The notes beneath the pieces were generated by a model, which did not search any database, had not been told where the DNA came from, and saw only the letters and a program-made list of their open reading frames with translations. A program made the translations under genes and the position numbers. This document shows, in pieces, positions 55,756-64,000 of a stretch of DNA of 64,000 bases (within the stretch, counting starts at the first letter, position 1; each line of letters begins with the position of its first letter). The stretch is from an uncultured Clostridia bacterium (GTDB lineage: Bacteria > Bacillota > Clostridia > Oscillospirales > Oscillospiraceae). The stretch spans positions 1-64,000 of the forward strand of contig CALADI010000016.1 of NCBI GenBank assembly GCA_937890525.1. The letters run 5' to 3'.

Positions 55756-57705
55756 ATGTGTGAAAAATGCAAAGGCAACTACTACATTACCACACCCATC
55801 TACTACCCCTCGGCAAAGCTGCACATCGGTCACAGCTACTGCACCGTAGCCACTGATGCTATGGCCCGCTACAAGCGGCTTCAGGGCTACAATGTGATGT
55901 TCCTGACGGGAACCGACGAGCATGGTCAGAAGATCGAGGACAAGGCCAAGGAATCTGGCGTTACCCCCCAGCAGTTCGTGGATGATATCGTGCTGGGCGA
56001 CCGGGGCGTGCTGGATCTGTGGAAGCTGATGAACATTTCCTACGACCGGTTCATCCGCACCACCGACGATTACCATGTGGCGGCCATCCAGAAGATCTTC
56101 AAGAAGATGTACGACAAGGGTGATATTTACAAGGGTACCTACAAGGGCAAGTACTGCAAGCCCTGCGAGTCCTTCTGGACGGAGAGCCAGCTCAAGGACG
56201 GCAAGTGCCCCGACTGCGGCCGTGAGGTTCAGGACGCCGAGGAGGAAGCATACTTCTTCCGTCTGTCCAAGTATGCCGACCGGGTGCAGGATCTGCTGGA
56301 GAACACGGATTTTCTGGAGCCCAGAAGCCGGGTCAACGAGATGGTCAACAACTTCATCAAGCCCGGTCTGGAGGATCTGTGCGTATCCCGCACCAGCTTC
56401 ACCTGGGGCGTGCCGGTGGACTTTGACCCCGGCCATGTGGTCTATGTGTGGATCGACGCCCTGTTCAACTACATGACGGCGCTGGGCTTTGAGAATGACA
56501 AGTATGACGATCTGAGCAAGTTCTGGCCGGCGGATGTGCATTTTGTGGGCAAGGAGATCGTCCGCTTCCACTCCATCATCTGGCCCGCCATGCTCATGAG
56601 TCTGGATCTGCCCCTGCCCAAGAAGGTCTACGGTCACGGCTGGCTGAACTTCAACGGAGAGAAGATGTCCAAGTCTCGGGGCAATGTGGTGGATCCCTAT
56701 GTGCTGGCGGAGCGCTTCGGTGTGGATGCCCTGCGGTTCTTCCTGCTGCGCACCTTCCCCTTCGGCTCTGACGGCAACTTCACCAACGAGCTGCTGATCT
56801 CCACCATCAACACCGACCTTGCCAATGATCTGGGCAATCTGGTCAGCCGTACCGTGGCCATGGCCCAGAAGTACTTCGGGGAACATCTGCCTGCTCAGCA
56901 GACCGAGGATCCTGCGCTGGATGCACCGCTGATCGAGATGGTGTCCACGCTGCGGGACCGTTATGAGGAGCAGATGGAGCACTATGCTTTCCAGAATGCT
57001 CTGAACGAGATCTTCAAGGTCATCTCCCGTGCCAACAAGTATATCGATGAGAATGCACCGTGGGTGCTGGCTAAGAGCGAGGAGAACCACCCCCGTCTGG
57101 CCAGAGTGCTGTACAATCTGCTGGAGACTGTGCGAATCTGCGCCGGCCTGCTGACTCCCTTTATGCCTGCCACCGCTGAGGAGATCAACCGCCGTCTGGG
57201 CAGCCCCGCTGCGGATTGGGACAGCCTGAACCGCTATGGTATCCTGCCGGCGGAGGCTGCTACTGTCGCGGGCCCTGTGCTGTTCCCCCGGATCGATATG
57301 GAGAAGGAACTGACTGCGCTGGAGGAGCTGTCCGCTCAAGCGGCAGAGCCGGAGGAAGATCCTCTGCCCGAGCCCCTGCCCCAGATCGACTTCGAGACCT
57401 TTGAAAAGGTGGAGATGACGGTGGTGAAGGTGGTTGCCTGTGAGGCGGTGAAGAAGAGCAAAAAGCTGCTGAAGTTCACCCTGAATGACGGAACCAAGCA
57501 GCCCCGGCAGATCCTGTCCGGCATTGCCCAGTTCTACAAGCCGGAGGAACTGGTGGGCAAGACGCTGGTGGCGGTGACCAATCTGGCGCCCCGGAAGATG
57601 ATGGGGCAGGAGAGCTGCGGCATGCTGCTGAGCGCAGAGCGTGGGGACAAGCTGAATCTGGTGATGTTGGATGATGCCATTCCCGCCGGAAGCCGTCTGG
57701 TGTGA
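55756..57705 (+). CDS. metG: Methionyl-tRNA synthetase
   Basis: A 649-residue enzyme charging tRNA-Met. HIGH is at residues 23-26 and KMSKS at 303-307. The zinc-type knuckle has CKPC and CPDC pairs (about 136-139 and 154-157). The anticodon-binding helical domain and a C-terminal tRNA-binding OB domain (from about 545, DFETFEKVEMTVVKV) complete the long form. ATG 55756 follows TTAGGAGGA. It is controlled by the Met T-box and followed by a terminator. Confidence 0.98.
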   Translation: MCEKCKGNYYITTPIYYPSAKLHIGHSYCTVATDAMARYKRLQGYNVMFLTGTDEHGQKIEDKAKESGVTPQQFVDDIVLGDRGVLDLWKLMNISYDRFIRTTDDYHVAAIQKIFKKMYDKGDIYKGTYKGKYCKPCESFWTESQLKDGKCPDCGREVQDAEEEAYFFRLSKYADRVQDLLENTDFLEPRSRVNEMVNNFIKPGLEDLCVSRTSFTWGVPVDFDPGHVVYVWIDALFNYMTALGFENDKYDDLSKFWPADVHFVGKEIVRFHSIIWPAMLMSLDLPLPKKVYGHGWLNFNGEKMSKSRGNVVDPYVLAERFGVDALRFFLLRTFPFGSDGNFTNELLISTINTDLANDLGNLVSRTVAMAQKYFGEHLPAQQTEDPALDAPLIEMVSTLRDRYEEQMEHYAFQNALNEIFKVISRANKYIDENAPWVLAKSEENHPRLARVLYNLLETVRICAGLLTPFMPATAEEINRRLGSPAADWDSLNRYGILPAEAATVAGPVLFPRIDMEKELTALEELSAQAAEPEEDPLPEPLPQIDFETFEKVEMTVVKVVACEAVKKSKKLLKFTLNDGTKQPRQILSGIAQFYKPEELVGKTLVAVTNLAPRKMMGQESCGMLLSAERGDKLNLVMLDDAIPAGSRLV

Positions 57706-57719
57706 TGCAATTTTGAATC

Positions 57720-57752
57720 AAAGACCGCAGACGATGCTCTGCGGTCTTTTGA
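57720..57752 (+). terminator. Terminator of metG
   Basis: AAAGACCGCAG pairs with CTGCGGTCTTT and is followed by T. It ends 18 bases before the next ATG, so the amidohydrolase gene is probably expressed by read-through. Confidence 0.8.
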
Positions 57753-57768
57753 AACTGCGAGGAAAAAC

Positions 57769-58623
57769 ATGAAGGCTGATTGTCACATTCATATGCTGCT
57801 GGACGGGCAGGACTGGCGCGGGGCCATCGACGGTCACCGCAGCCAGCCGGATCGGGATCTGATCCGCTGCCGCCTGCGGCAGTATGCGGAGGAAGGGTTC
57901 ACCTATTTGCGCGATGGCGGAGATCGATGGGGTGTAGGTGCTGCTGCCCGGGAGATCGCTCCGGAATTCGGCATTACCTACCGCACCCCGCTGTCTCCCC
58001 TGTGCCGGGCGGGGCACTATGGGGCGTTTATCGGAAAAAAGTTTGAAAATCTCAAAGGATATGCCAGACTGGTAGGGGAGACCCGTCAGCGGGGCGGGGA
58101 TTTTATCAAGATCATGATCTCCGGGCTGATGGACTTCGACCGGTGCGGTGTGCTGACCGAGGAGGGACTTGCCCCGGATGTGATCGCAGAGATGATCCAT
58201 ATCGCCCATGAGGAGGGGTTTGCGGTAATGGCGCATGCCAATGGTGCCAGAACCATCGAGGCCGCCGCCTGTGCCGGGGTGGAATCCATCGAGCATGGAG
58301 CGTATCAAGATGATGCTTCCATGCAGGCGATGGCAGAAAACGCAACGGTCTGGTGCCCGACCCTGTCCGCCATTGGCAATCTTCGGGGCAAAGGACGCTT
58401 CGACGAGGAGCAGGTGGAACAGATCTACACAGGGGCTGTGGAAAATGTCCGCCGCTTCGTCCAAATGGGTGGGATCGTTGCCCCCGGTTCTGATGCCGGT
58501 GCGTGGGCGGTGCCCCATGTTTCCGGAAGCGGGGACGAGTACCGTCATCTGGAATATGCCTTGGGGGAGGGGGCAGATCCTGCTCTGCTTCGTGGTGTGC
58601 GAACCATTCGAGACAAATTCTGA
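57769..58623 (+). CDS. Amidohydrolase family metal-dependent hydrolase
   Basis: A 284-residue cytoplasmic enzyme. The metal ligands of the amidohydrolase barrel are His6 and His8 (CHIHM), a lysine in FIKIMISG, histidines in VMAHANG and SIEHGAY, and the aspartate in PGSDAG. The layout is like imidazolonepropionase/prolidase-type amidohydrolases but shorter, lacking the small N-terminal beta domain. The substrate cannot be told. A GCGAGGAAA site precedes the ATG; no separate promoter was found. Confidence 0.88.
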   Translation: MKADCHIHMLLDGQDWRGAIDGHRSQPDRDLIRCRLRQYAEEGFTYLRDGGDRWGVGAAAREIAPEFGITYRTPLSPLCRAGHYGAFIGKKFENLKGYARLVGETRQRGGDFIKIMISGLMDFDRCGVLTEEGLAPDVIAEMIHIAHEEGFAVMAHANGARTIEAAACAGVESIEHGAYQDDASMQAMAENATVWCPTLSAIGNLRGKGRFDEEQVEQIYTGAVENVRRFVQMGGIVAPGSDAGAWAVPHVSGSGDEYRHLEYALGEGADPALLRGVRTIRDKF

Positions 58624-58706
58624 ACAGATTGACGAAATTGGGCATAATCACGGATTTCACCGGGGAGCGCCGGGAAATTTATACATCTGTTTGTGAAGGC
58701 TTTTAT

Positions 58707-58735
58707 TTGACGAATCGACGGATCTGTGATACTAT
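58707..58735 (+). promoter_or_regulatory. Promoter of the purine operon
   Basis: TTGACG (58707-58712), 17-base spacer, TACTAT (58730-58735), directly upstream of the ZTP riboswitch. Confidence 0.75.
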
Positions 58736-58751
58736 CTTGTTGTAAATAATG

Positions 58752-58868
58752 TTTCGGACGACTGACGGAAATTGGTGGGTCACCACCGGGAAATCCGAAA
58801 CGGAGCAAAATGCCGACCGTCTGGGCGCACTTGTCTTTCGGGACGGGTGCGCCCTTTATGCGTTTTTT
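58752..58868 (+). promoter_or_regulatory. ZTP (pfl) riboswitch with terminator
   Basis: Conserved pfl elements appear in order: CGGACGACTGACGG (58756-58769), GGTGGGTCACCACCGGGAA (58774-58792) and the pseudoknot-side GCCGACCGTCTGGGC (58812-58826). The expression platform is a terminator in which GGGCGCAC (58823-58830) pairs with GTGCGCCC (58847-58854), followed by TTTATGCGTTTTTT. ZTP binding, a sign of 10-formyl-tetrahydrofolate shortage, would free the purine genes. Confidence 0.92.
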
Positions 58869-58880
58869 AAGGAGGACTTT

Positions 58881-59378
58881 ATGAAGAAAGTAGCGATCAT
58901 CATGGGCAGTGACTCGGATCTGCCTGTTGTGCGCAAGGCTGCCGACACGCTGGCTGCCTTTGAGGTGCCCTACGAGGTGCATGTGTATTCTGCCCATCGG
59001 ACTCCTATGCAGGCCCAGCAGTTTACTGCTTCCGCCCGGGAGAACGGATTCGGCGTCATCATCTGCGCCGCAGGCATGGCCGCCCATCTGGCCGGCGCCG
59101 TCGCCGCCAACACCACTCTGCCCGTCATCGGCATCCCCATGAGCTCTGCCAATCTGGGCGGGATGGATGCCCTGCTGTCCACGGTGCAGATGCCCAGCGG
59201 TATCCCTGTGGCCACGGTAGCCATCGGCGGTGCGGTGAATGCGGCGCTGCTGGCCATGCAGATGCTCGCCATCAGCGATGCCGACTTGGCAAAAAAGCTG
59301 ACAGACAAGCGGCAGGCGGACATGGAGGGCGTGCTTGCAAAGAACGCCGCCGTGGAAGCAGAATTCAACCATAAATAA
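58881..59378 (+). CDS. purE: N5-carboxyaminoimidazole ribonucleotide mutase
   Basis: A 165-residue class I PurE that rearranges N5-CAIR to CAIR in purine synthesis. MGSDSDLP near residues 8-15 and the SAHRTP motif at about 42-47 bind the substrate; the GIPM and SSANLGGMDAL regions are conserved. ATG 58881 follows AAGGAGGA. The partner purK is not in the window. It is first gene of the operon under the ZTP riboswitch. Confidence 0.97.
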   Translation: MKKVAIIMGSDSDLPVVRKAADTLAAFEVPYEVHVYSAHRTPMQAQQFTASARENGFGVIICAAGMAAHLAGAVAANTTLPVIGIPMSSANLGGMDALLSTVQMPSGIPVATVAIGGAVNAALLAMQMLAISDADLAKKLTDKRQADMEGVLAKNAAVEAEFNHK

Positions 59379-59420
59379 GGAAAACCACCATATTATCACT
59401 ACAGAAAGAGGTCATTTATC

Positions 59421-60110
59421 ATGGAAAACCTGAAGCTCGTTTACACCGGAAAAACCAAGAATGTGTACGCACTGGACAACGGCAACTATCTGCTGAAGTT
59501 CAAGGATGACTGCACCGGCAAGGACGGTGTGTTCGATCCCGGTGAGAACAGCGTGGGTCTGACCATCGAGGGTGTGGGCGATGTGAACCTGCGGATGTCC
59601 ATCTACTTCTTCGAGAAGATCAACGCTGCCGGGATCCTGACCCACTATGTCAGCGCAGACCTGGCCAACACCACCATGGAAGTGCTGCCCGCCAAGGTAT
59701 TCGGCAAGGGTCTGGAAGTCATCTGCCGCTACAAGGCTGTGGGTTCCTTCTTCCGCCGCTACTCCGATTACTGCGAAGAGGGTGCAGACCTGCCCGCCTA
59801 TGTGGAGACCACCTTTAAGAACGACGCCAAGGGCGATCCTCTGGTCACCAAGGATGCTCTGGTGGATCTGGGCGTCATGACCGCTCAGCAGTACGATGAC
59901 CTGAAGGATATGACCCAGCGGATCACCAAGATCGTGGCTGACGATCTGAAGGAGAAGGGCCTGGATCTGTATGACATCAAGTTTGAGTTCGGCTACGACG
60001 ATCAGGGCCGGGTGATGCTCATCGACGAGATCGCCTCCGGCAATATGCGTGTTTACAAAGACGGCAAGTATGTGGATCCCATGACTCTGAACAAACTGTT
60101 TTTTGCTTGA
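59421..60110 (+). CDS. purC: SAICAR synthetase
   Basis: A 229-residue enzyme joining CAIR and aspartate with ATP. Family segments: LVYTGKTKNVYAL at the start, the phosphate-binding region LLKFKDDCTGKDG, EVICRYKAVGSFFRRY, and the late ELIEKGLDLYDIKFEFG-type stretch with LIDEIASGNMRVYKDG. Length is normal for the short bacterial form. It lies 42 bases after purE. Confidence 0.97.
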   Translation: MENLKLVYTGKTKNVYALDNGNYLLKFKDDCTGKDGVFDPGENSVGLTIEGVGDVNLRMSIYFFEKINAAGILTHYVSADLANTTMEVLPAKVFGKGLEVICRYKAVGSFFRRYSDYCEEGADLPAYVETTFKNDAKGDPLVTKDALVDLGVMTAQQYDDLKDMTQRITKIVADDLKEKGLDLYDIKFEFGYDDQGRVMLIDEIASGNMRVYKDGKYVDPMTLNKLFFA

Positions 60111-60148
60111 GAATAAGAATGGAACGGAAGGCTGAAAGGAGCTAGAAA

Positions 60149-61198
60149 ATGGAACATAACAACTCCCATTCCGCCAGCTATGCGGCTGCGGGCGTGGATA
60201 TTGTGGCAGGCTACCGCTCGGTGGAACTGATGAAGAAGCATATTGCACGCACTAAGAATGAGGGCTGTCTGGACGATGTGGGCGGCTTTGGCGGCTGCTT
60301 CGGACTGAATCTGACCGGCATGGAAGAGCCGGTGCTGGTCTCCGGCACCGACGGCGTGGGCACCAAGCTGAAGATCGCCATGATCCTGGACAAGCACGAT
60401 ACCATCGGCATCGACTGCGTGGCCATGTGTGTCAACGATGTGATCTGCTGCGGCGCAAAGCCCCTGTTCTTCTTGGACTACATTGCCTGCGGCAAGAATG
60501 TCCCGGAGCGGATCGCAGAAATCGTAGGCGGCGTTGCGGAAGGGTGTGTTCAGTCCGGCTCCGCGCTGATCGGCGGCGAAACGGCAGAGCATCCCGGCAT
60601 GATGGCTGAGGATGACTACGATCTGGCGGGCTTCAGCGTGGGCATCGTCGACAAAAAGAAGATGATCGACAACAGCAAGATGGCGGTCGGGGATGTGGTC
60701 ATTGCCCTGCCTTCCACCGGCGTCCATTCCAACGGCTTCAGCCTTGTGCGGAAGGTGTTCGATGTGGAAAACAACCCCCATCTCACCGAGCCCTGTGAGG
60801 AACTGGGCGGCGCTTCCATCGCTGAGACCCTTCTGACCCCCACCCGGATCTATGTCAAGCCCATGCTGGCACTGTTTGAGCAGGTTCAGGTCAAGGGCGT
60901 GAGCCATATCACCGGCGGCGGCTTCTACGAGAACATTCCCCGTGCCATCCCCGATGGTTTGGGCGCAAAGATCGACAAGTCCGCCATTCGTGTGCTGCCC
61001 ATCTTCGACCTGATCGCCAAGACCGGCAATATCCCGGAGCGTGACATGTTCAATACCTACAACATGGGTGTGGGCATGAGCGTGGTGGTGGCGAAGGAGG
61101 ATGCAGAGCGTACTCTGGAGATCCTGCACGCCAACGGTGAAGATGCCTATGTGATCGGCGAGATCGTGGCTTCCGAGGAAAAGGTGATTTTGGAGTGA
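60149..61198 (+). CDS. purM: Phosphoribosylformylglycinamidine cyclo-ligase (AIR synthetase)
   Basis: This 349-residue ATP-dependent enzyme closes the imidazole ring. Signature segments: SYAAAGVDIVAGYRSVELMK, VSGTDGVGTKLKIA, CVAMCVNDVICCGAKPLFFLDY, GCALIGGETAEHPGM-type ALIGGETAEHPGMM and HITGGGFYENIPR. AAAGGAG precedes the ATG. Its stop overlaps the purN GTG by four bases. Confidence 0.98.
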   Translation: MEHNNSHSASYAAAGVDIVAGYRSVELMKKHIARTKNEGCLDDVGGFGGCFGLNLTGMEEPVLVSGTDGVGTKLKIAMILDKHDTIGIDCVAMCVNDVICCGAKPLFFLDYIACGKNVPERIAEIVGGVAEGCVQSGSALIGGETAEHPGMMAEDDYDLAGFSVGIVDKKKMIDNSKMAVGDVVIALPSTGVHSNGFSLVRKVFDVENNPHLTEPCEELGGASIAETLLTPTRIYVKPMLALFEQVQVKGVSHITGGGFYENIPRAIPDGLGAKIDKSAIRVLPIFDLIAKTGNIPERDMFNTYNMGVGMSVVVAKEDAERTLEILHANGEDAYVIGEIVASEEKVILE

Positions 61199-61809
61199 AA
61201 ACCAGAATTGCGGTGTTTGTTTCTGGGGGCGGAACCAATCTCCAAGCCTTGTTAGATGCAGAGGAGGCCGGGCACATCCCCCATGGGGAGATCGCCATGG
61301 TGGTCTCCAACAATCCCGGCGCCTATGCGCTGGAGCGGGCACGGCAGGCAGGGGTCCCCGGCGCGGTCATCACCCGCAAGGAGTTCCCGGTTCAAGCGGA
61401 CTTCGAGCGTCAGCTTCAGTCGGTTCTGGAACTGGGGGGCATCGATATGATCGTTCTGGCTGGGTTTATGTGCATCCTCTCCGGGGATTTCACGAAGAAA
61501 TGGCCCGGTCGGATCTTGAACATCCATCCAAGCCTGATCCCCGCCTTCTGCGGGGAGGGCTTCTATGGGCTTCATGTCCATGAAGCTGCTCTGGCGCGGG
61601 GGGTAAAGATCACCGGTGCTACGGTGCATTATGTCAACGAGATCCCCGACGGCGGGCCCATTGTGGCACAGCGTGCGGTAGAAGTCCGTGACGATGACAC
61701 CCCGGAAACCCTCCAGCGCCGGGTGATGGAGCAGGCGGAGTGGATCCTGCTGCCCCAAGCTGCTGAACAGGTGGCGTGCAAGCTGTATAACGAGAGAAAG
61801 GGTCATTGA
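61195..61809 (+). CDS. purN: GAR transformylase (10-formyl-THF-dependent)
   Basis: This 204-residue enzyme adds a formyl group to glycinamide ribonucleotide. FVSGGGTNLQALL near 7-19 binds phosphate. The catalytic Asn-His-Asp set lies in LNIHPSLIPAF (Asn and His) and IPDGGPI (Asp). The GTG start overlaps the purM stop. It depends on the same folate pool the ZTP riboswitch monitors. Confidence 0.96.
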   Translation: MKTRIAVFVSGGGTNLQALLDAEEAGHIPHGEIAMVVSNNPGAYALERARQAGVPGAVITRKEFPVQADFERQLQSVLELGGIDMIVLAGFMCILSGDFTKKWPGRILNIHPSLIPAFCGEGFYGLHVHEAALARGVKITGATVHYVNEIPDGGPIVAQRAVEVRDDDTPETLQRRVMEQAEWILLPQAAEQVACKLYNERKGH

Positions 61810-61810
61810 T

Positions 61811-62509
61811 ATGTTTGATCTTGCAAATCTTTTGAAGGAAAATGCCTACCCCGGTCGGGGTATCGTGCTGGGGCGCAGCGAGGACGGCTCCAAGGCGGTG
61901 ATCGCCTATTTTATCATGGGACGCAGCGTCAACAGCCGCAACCGGGTGTTTGTCAAGACCGACGACGGCATCCGCACGCAGGCTTTTGACGAGAGCAAGA
62001 TGGTGGATCCGTCCCTCATTATTTACCACCCGGTTCGGGTGCTGCCCCAAGGCACCATCGTGACCAACGGAGACCAGACCGATACCCTCCGGGATACCAT
62101 GGCGGCGGGGCAGGGCTATCTGCCGGCGCTGATGCAGCGCAAGTTTGAGCCGGATGCCCCCAACTACACTCCCAGAATCTCCGGAGTTGTGTTCCCCGAG
62201 GGCAGCTATATGCTGTCCATTCTGAAGAGTTTTGACGGAGATCCTTCCTGCTGTGTGCGTAATGTGTTCACCTTTGATGCCCCCAAGGCGGGAGTGGGAC
62301 ACTTCATCCACACCTACCAGAGCGATGGTGATCCGCTGCCCTCCTTTGCCGGAGAGCCGGAGCAGGTGGCACTCACCGGTGACATTGATGCATTCACCCA
62401 GATGATTTGGGAGAACCTGAACGAGCAGAACAAGGTCAGCCTGTATACCCGTTACATCGACCTGAAGGACGGTTCTGTGGAAGAGCGGATCGTCAACAAA
62501 AATCAGTAA
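61811..62509 (+). CDS. purO: PurO-type IMP cyclohydrolase
   Basis: A 232-residue protein of the archaeal-type IMP cyclohydrolase family, which closes FAICAR to IMP in the last purine step. The start (LKENAYPGRGIVLGRSEDG, MGRSVNSRNRVF) and NGDQTD, PNYTPRISG are family hallmarks. It lies one base after purN and 13 bases before a transformylase-only PurH half, so the two together replace bifunctional PurH. The symbol purO is used for the family. Confidence 0.9.
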   Translation: MFDLANLLKENAYPGRGIVLGRSEDGSKAVIAYFIMGRSVNSRNRVFVKTDDGIRTQAFDESKMVDPSLIIYHPVRVLPQGTIVTNGDQTDTLRDTMAAGQGYLPALMQRKFEPDAPNYTPRISGVVFPEGSYMLSILKSFDGDPSCCVRNVFTFDAPKAGVGHFIHTYQSDGDPLPSFAGEPEQVALTGDIDAFTQMIWENLNEQNKVSLYTRYIDLKDGSVEERIVNKNQ

Positions 62510-62522
62510 GGAGAAGCCCCAA

Positions 62523-63707
62523 ATGAATGAGTTTGCTTTGAAGTACGGCTGTAACCCCAACCAGAAGCCTGCACGGATCTATATGGCAGACGGCAGTGAA
62601 CTGCCCATCGAGATCCTCAACGGCCGCCCGGGTTATATCAACTTTTTGGATGCACTGAATTCGTGGCAGCTTGTCAAGGAACTGAAGGAAGCCACCGGGC
62701 TGTGCGCCGTCACCTCGTTCAAGCATGTGTCTCCCACCTCTGCCGCTGTGGGGAAGCCTCTGCCCGAGGATCTGAAGAAGGCTTGCTTCGTAGACGATGT
62801 GGAGGGACTGGACGGCAATCCGCTGGCCTGTGCCTATGCCCGTGCCCGGGGAACGGATCGGATGTGTTCCTTCGGTGACTGGGTCGCCCTGTCGGACGAG
62901 TGCGACGCAATGACCGCAAAGCTCATCTCCCGGGAGGTCTCCGACGGCGTCATCGCCCCCGGCTACACCGAGGAGGCTTTGCAGATCCTCAAGACCAAGC
63001 GCAAGGGCAGCTACAATGTGGTGCGGATCGACCCGAACTATGTTCCTGCGGAGCAGGAGACCAAGATGGTCTACGGCATCACCTTCCAGCAGGGAAGAAA
63101 TAACTTCAAAATCGACCAGAGCCTGCTGGAGAACATTGTGACCAAGAATAAGGATCTGCCCGAGAGTGCCAAGATCGATCTGGTCGTCTCCCTCATCACA
63201 CTGAAGTACACCCAGTCCAACTCCGTGTGCTTTGCCTATGACGGGCAGGCCATCGGCGTAGGCGCCGGCCAGCAATCCCGGATCCATTGCACCCGGCTTG
63301 CCGGCACCAAGGCAGACACTTGGTTCCTGCGTCAGCATCCCAAGACACTGGCACTTCCTTTCCGGGAAGATCTGAGCCGCCCCAACCGGGACAATGTGAT
63401 CGACGGCTACATCAACGGCAACGAGGAGGATGTGTGCGCTGACGGCAACTGGCAGAAGTACTTCACCAGTCAGCCGGAGCATCTGACCCCGGAGGACAAG
63501 CAGGAATTCCTTTCCTCCCGTCAGAATGTGGCGCTGGGTTCCGATGCATTCTTCCCCTTCTCCGACAACATCCAGCGTGCGGGGAAATCCGGCGTGCGCT
63601 ACATCGCTCAGCCCGGCGGTTCCATTCGGGACGATCTGGTAATCGAAGAGTGCGACCGTGAGGGCATGGTCATGTGCTTCACGGGGATGCGGCTGTTCCA
63701 CCACTAA
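62523..63707 (+). CDS. AICAR transformylase, stand-alone (PurH C-terminal type)
   Basis: A 394-residue enzyme corresponding to the transformylase half of PurH only. It starts ALKYGCNPNQKPARIYM, which matches the inner boundary of PurH, and it lacks the MGS-like cyclohydrolase domain. Conserved TSFKHVSPTSAAVG (catalytic Lys-His), CAYARARGTDRMCSFGDWVALS, GAGQQSRIHCTRLAGTKAD and SDAFFPFSDNI are present. It uses 10-formyl-THF to formylate AICAR. GTAAGGAGA precedes the ATG. Confidence 0.95.
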   Translation: MNEFALKYGCNPNQKPARIYMADGSELPIEILNGRPGYINFLDALNSWQLVKELKEATGLCAVTSFKHVSPTSAAVGKPLPEDLKKACFVDDVEGLDGNPLACAYARARGTDRMCSFGDWVALSDECDAMTAKLISREVSDGVIAPGYTEEALQILKTKRKGSYNVVRIDPNYVPAEQETKMVYGITFQQGRNNFKIDQSLLENIVTKNKDLPESAKIDLVVSLITLKYTQSNSVCFAYDGQAIGVGAGQQSRIHCTRLAGTKADTWFLRQHPKTLALPFREDLSRPNRDNVIDGYINGNEEDVCADGNWQKYFTSQPEHLTPEDKQEFLSSRQNVALGSDAFFPFSDNIQRAGKSGVRYIAQPGGSIRDDLVIEECDREGMVMCFTGMRLFHH

Positions 63708-63725
63708 AACCATATGCGGTATCCT

Positions 63726-63756
63726 TTCCCAATGGCGCTTTTGCGTCATTGGGAAT
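63726..63756 (+). other. Intercistronic hairpin before purD
   Basis: TTCCCAATG pairs with CATTGGGAA around a 12-base loop in the 87-base gap before purD. There is no T-tract, so it may stabilise or process the message rather than terminate it. Confidence 0.5.
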
Positions 63757-63794
63757 ACCCGTCTTTATAGAATCACAAAAAAACTGAGGTAATT

Positions 63795-64000
63795 ATGAAT
63801 ATTATGCTGATTGGCGGCGGTGGACGGGAACATGCCATCCTCCGCGGTCTGAGACAGAATCCGGCGGTAGAAACGGTCTATGCCCTGCCCGGAAACGGCG
63901 GTATGGCGCAGGAGGCGGTCTGCACCGGCATTGGGGCGACGGATCTGGATGGGATCGTCGCATTTGCAAAGGAACATCCTGTGGATTATGCGGTGGTAGC
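63795..64000 (+). CDS. purD: Phosphoribosylamine-glycine ligase (GAR synthetase), partial
   Basis: The first 68 codons are present; the gene runs off the window. The start MNIMLIGGGGREHAILRGL and YALPGNGGMA are diagnostic of PurD, which joins phosphoribosylamine and glycine with ATP. CTGAGG precedes the ATG. It continues the purine operon after a short hairpin-containing gap. Confidence 0.95.
   Translation, partial: MNIMLIGGGGREHAILRGLRQNPAVETVYALPGNGGMAQEAVCTGIGATDLDGIVAFAKEHPVDYAVV

Overview
The window looks like a chromosomal segment of a GC-rich, single-membrane, spore-forming member of the class Clostridia, most like a gut Oscillospirales lineage. This is inferred from gene content: spoIID and a ytvI-type gene, Gram-positive lipoproteins and TagD/TagF-type enzymes, T-box and ZTP leaders, YesM/YesN regulators, Rnf-type subunits, and no outer-membrane genes. 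No rRNA, CRISPR array, insertion sequence or prophage was recognised. Five tRNA genes are present: Leu-CAA, Val-CAC, Ala-CGC, Arg-CCT and Gly-GCC.

Layout. 1-6700: tRNA-Leu, then a six-gene surface-polymer operon (Wzy-like polymerase, two sister GT2 glycosyltransferases, Wzx-type flippase, TagF-like transferase, TagD). 6750-11440: tRNA-Val, tRNA-Ala, tex, a MATE exporter, a gene-poor stretch, tRNA-Arg. 11640-22800: housekeeping genes: prfB, the infC-rpmI-rplT operon with an attenuated leader, an ACT protein, ytvI-like, an RluA-type synthase, a BaiA-like SDR, trmL-pgk-tpiA, thiI and pncC. 22850-34830: a glycan-use locus with a YesM/YesN two-component system divergent from an LplB/YtcP ABC importer and three glycoside-hydrolase-type enzymes (GH123-like, GH16 with C-terminal discoidin-like modules, GH31). 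34900-40020: an LRR membrane protein, spoIID, tRNA-Gly, a transglutaminase-like lipoprotein and a YitT protein. 40035-44655: a divergent type IIA topoisomerase pair and secG.

44900-50320 is the most unusual block. One minus-strand operon encodes a duplicated-domain lipoprotein, an ApbE flavin transferase, RnfC, RnfD, RnfG and an unrecognised polytopic membrane protein. No rnfE, rnfA or rnfB is present in the window, so this may be an alternative flavin-based electron-transfer module. 50470-55040: a divergent kinase/regulator pair, an unknown membrane protein and a surface 5'-nucleotidase-type enzyme. 55230: a lone EutN/CcmL-like microcompartment vertex protein. It is followed by a Met T-box and metG, an amidohydrolase, and then a ZTP-riboswitch-controlled purine operon (purE, purC, purM, purN, a PurO-type IMP cyclohydrolase, a stand-alone AICAR transformylase, purD) that runs off the end.

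How they work together: TagD makes the CDP-glycerol the TagF-like enzyme would use. The YesMN pair probably senses the sugars the neighbouring importer and hydrolases release and take up. ApbE would attach FMN to RnfD and RnfG. The split IMP cyclohydrolase and AICAR transformylase together replace bifunctional PurH under a riboswitch that senses the AICAR derivative ZTP.
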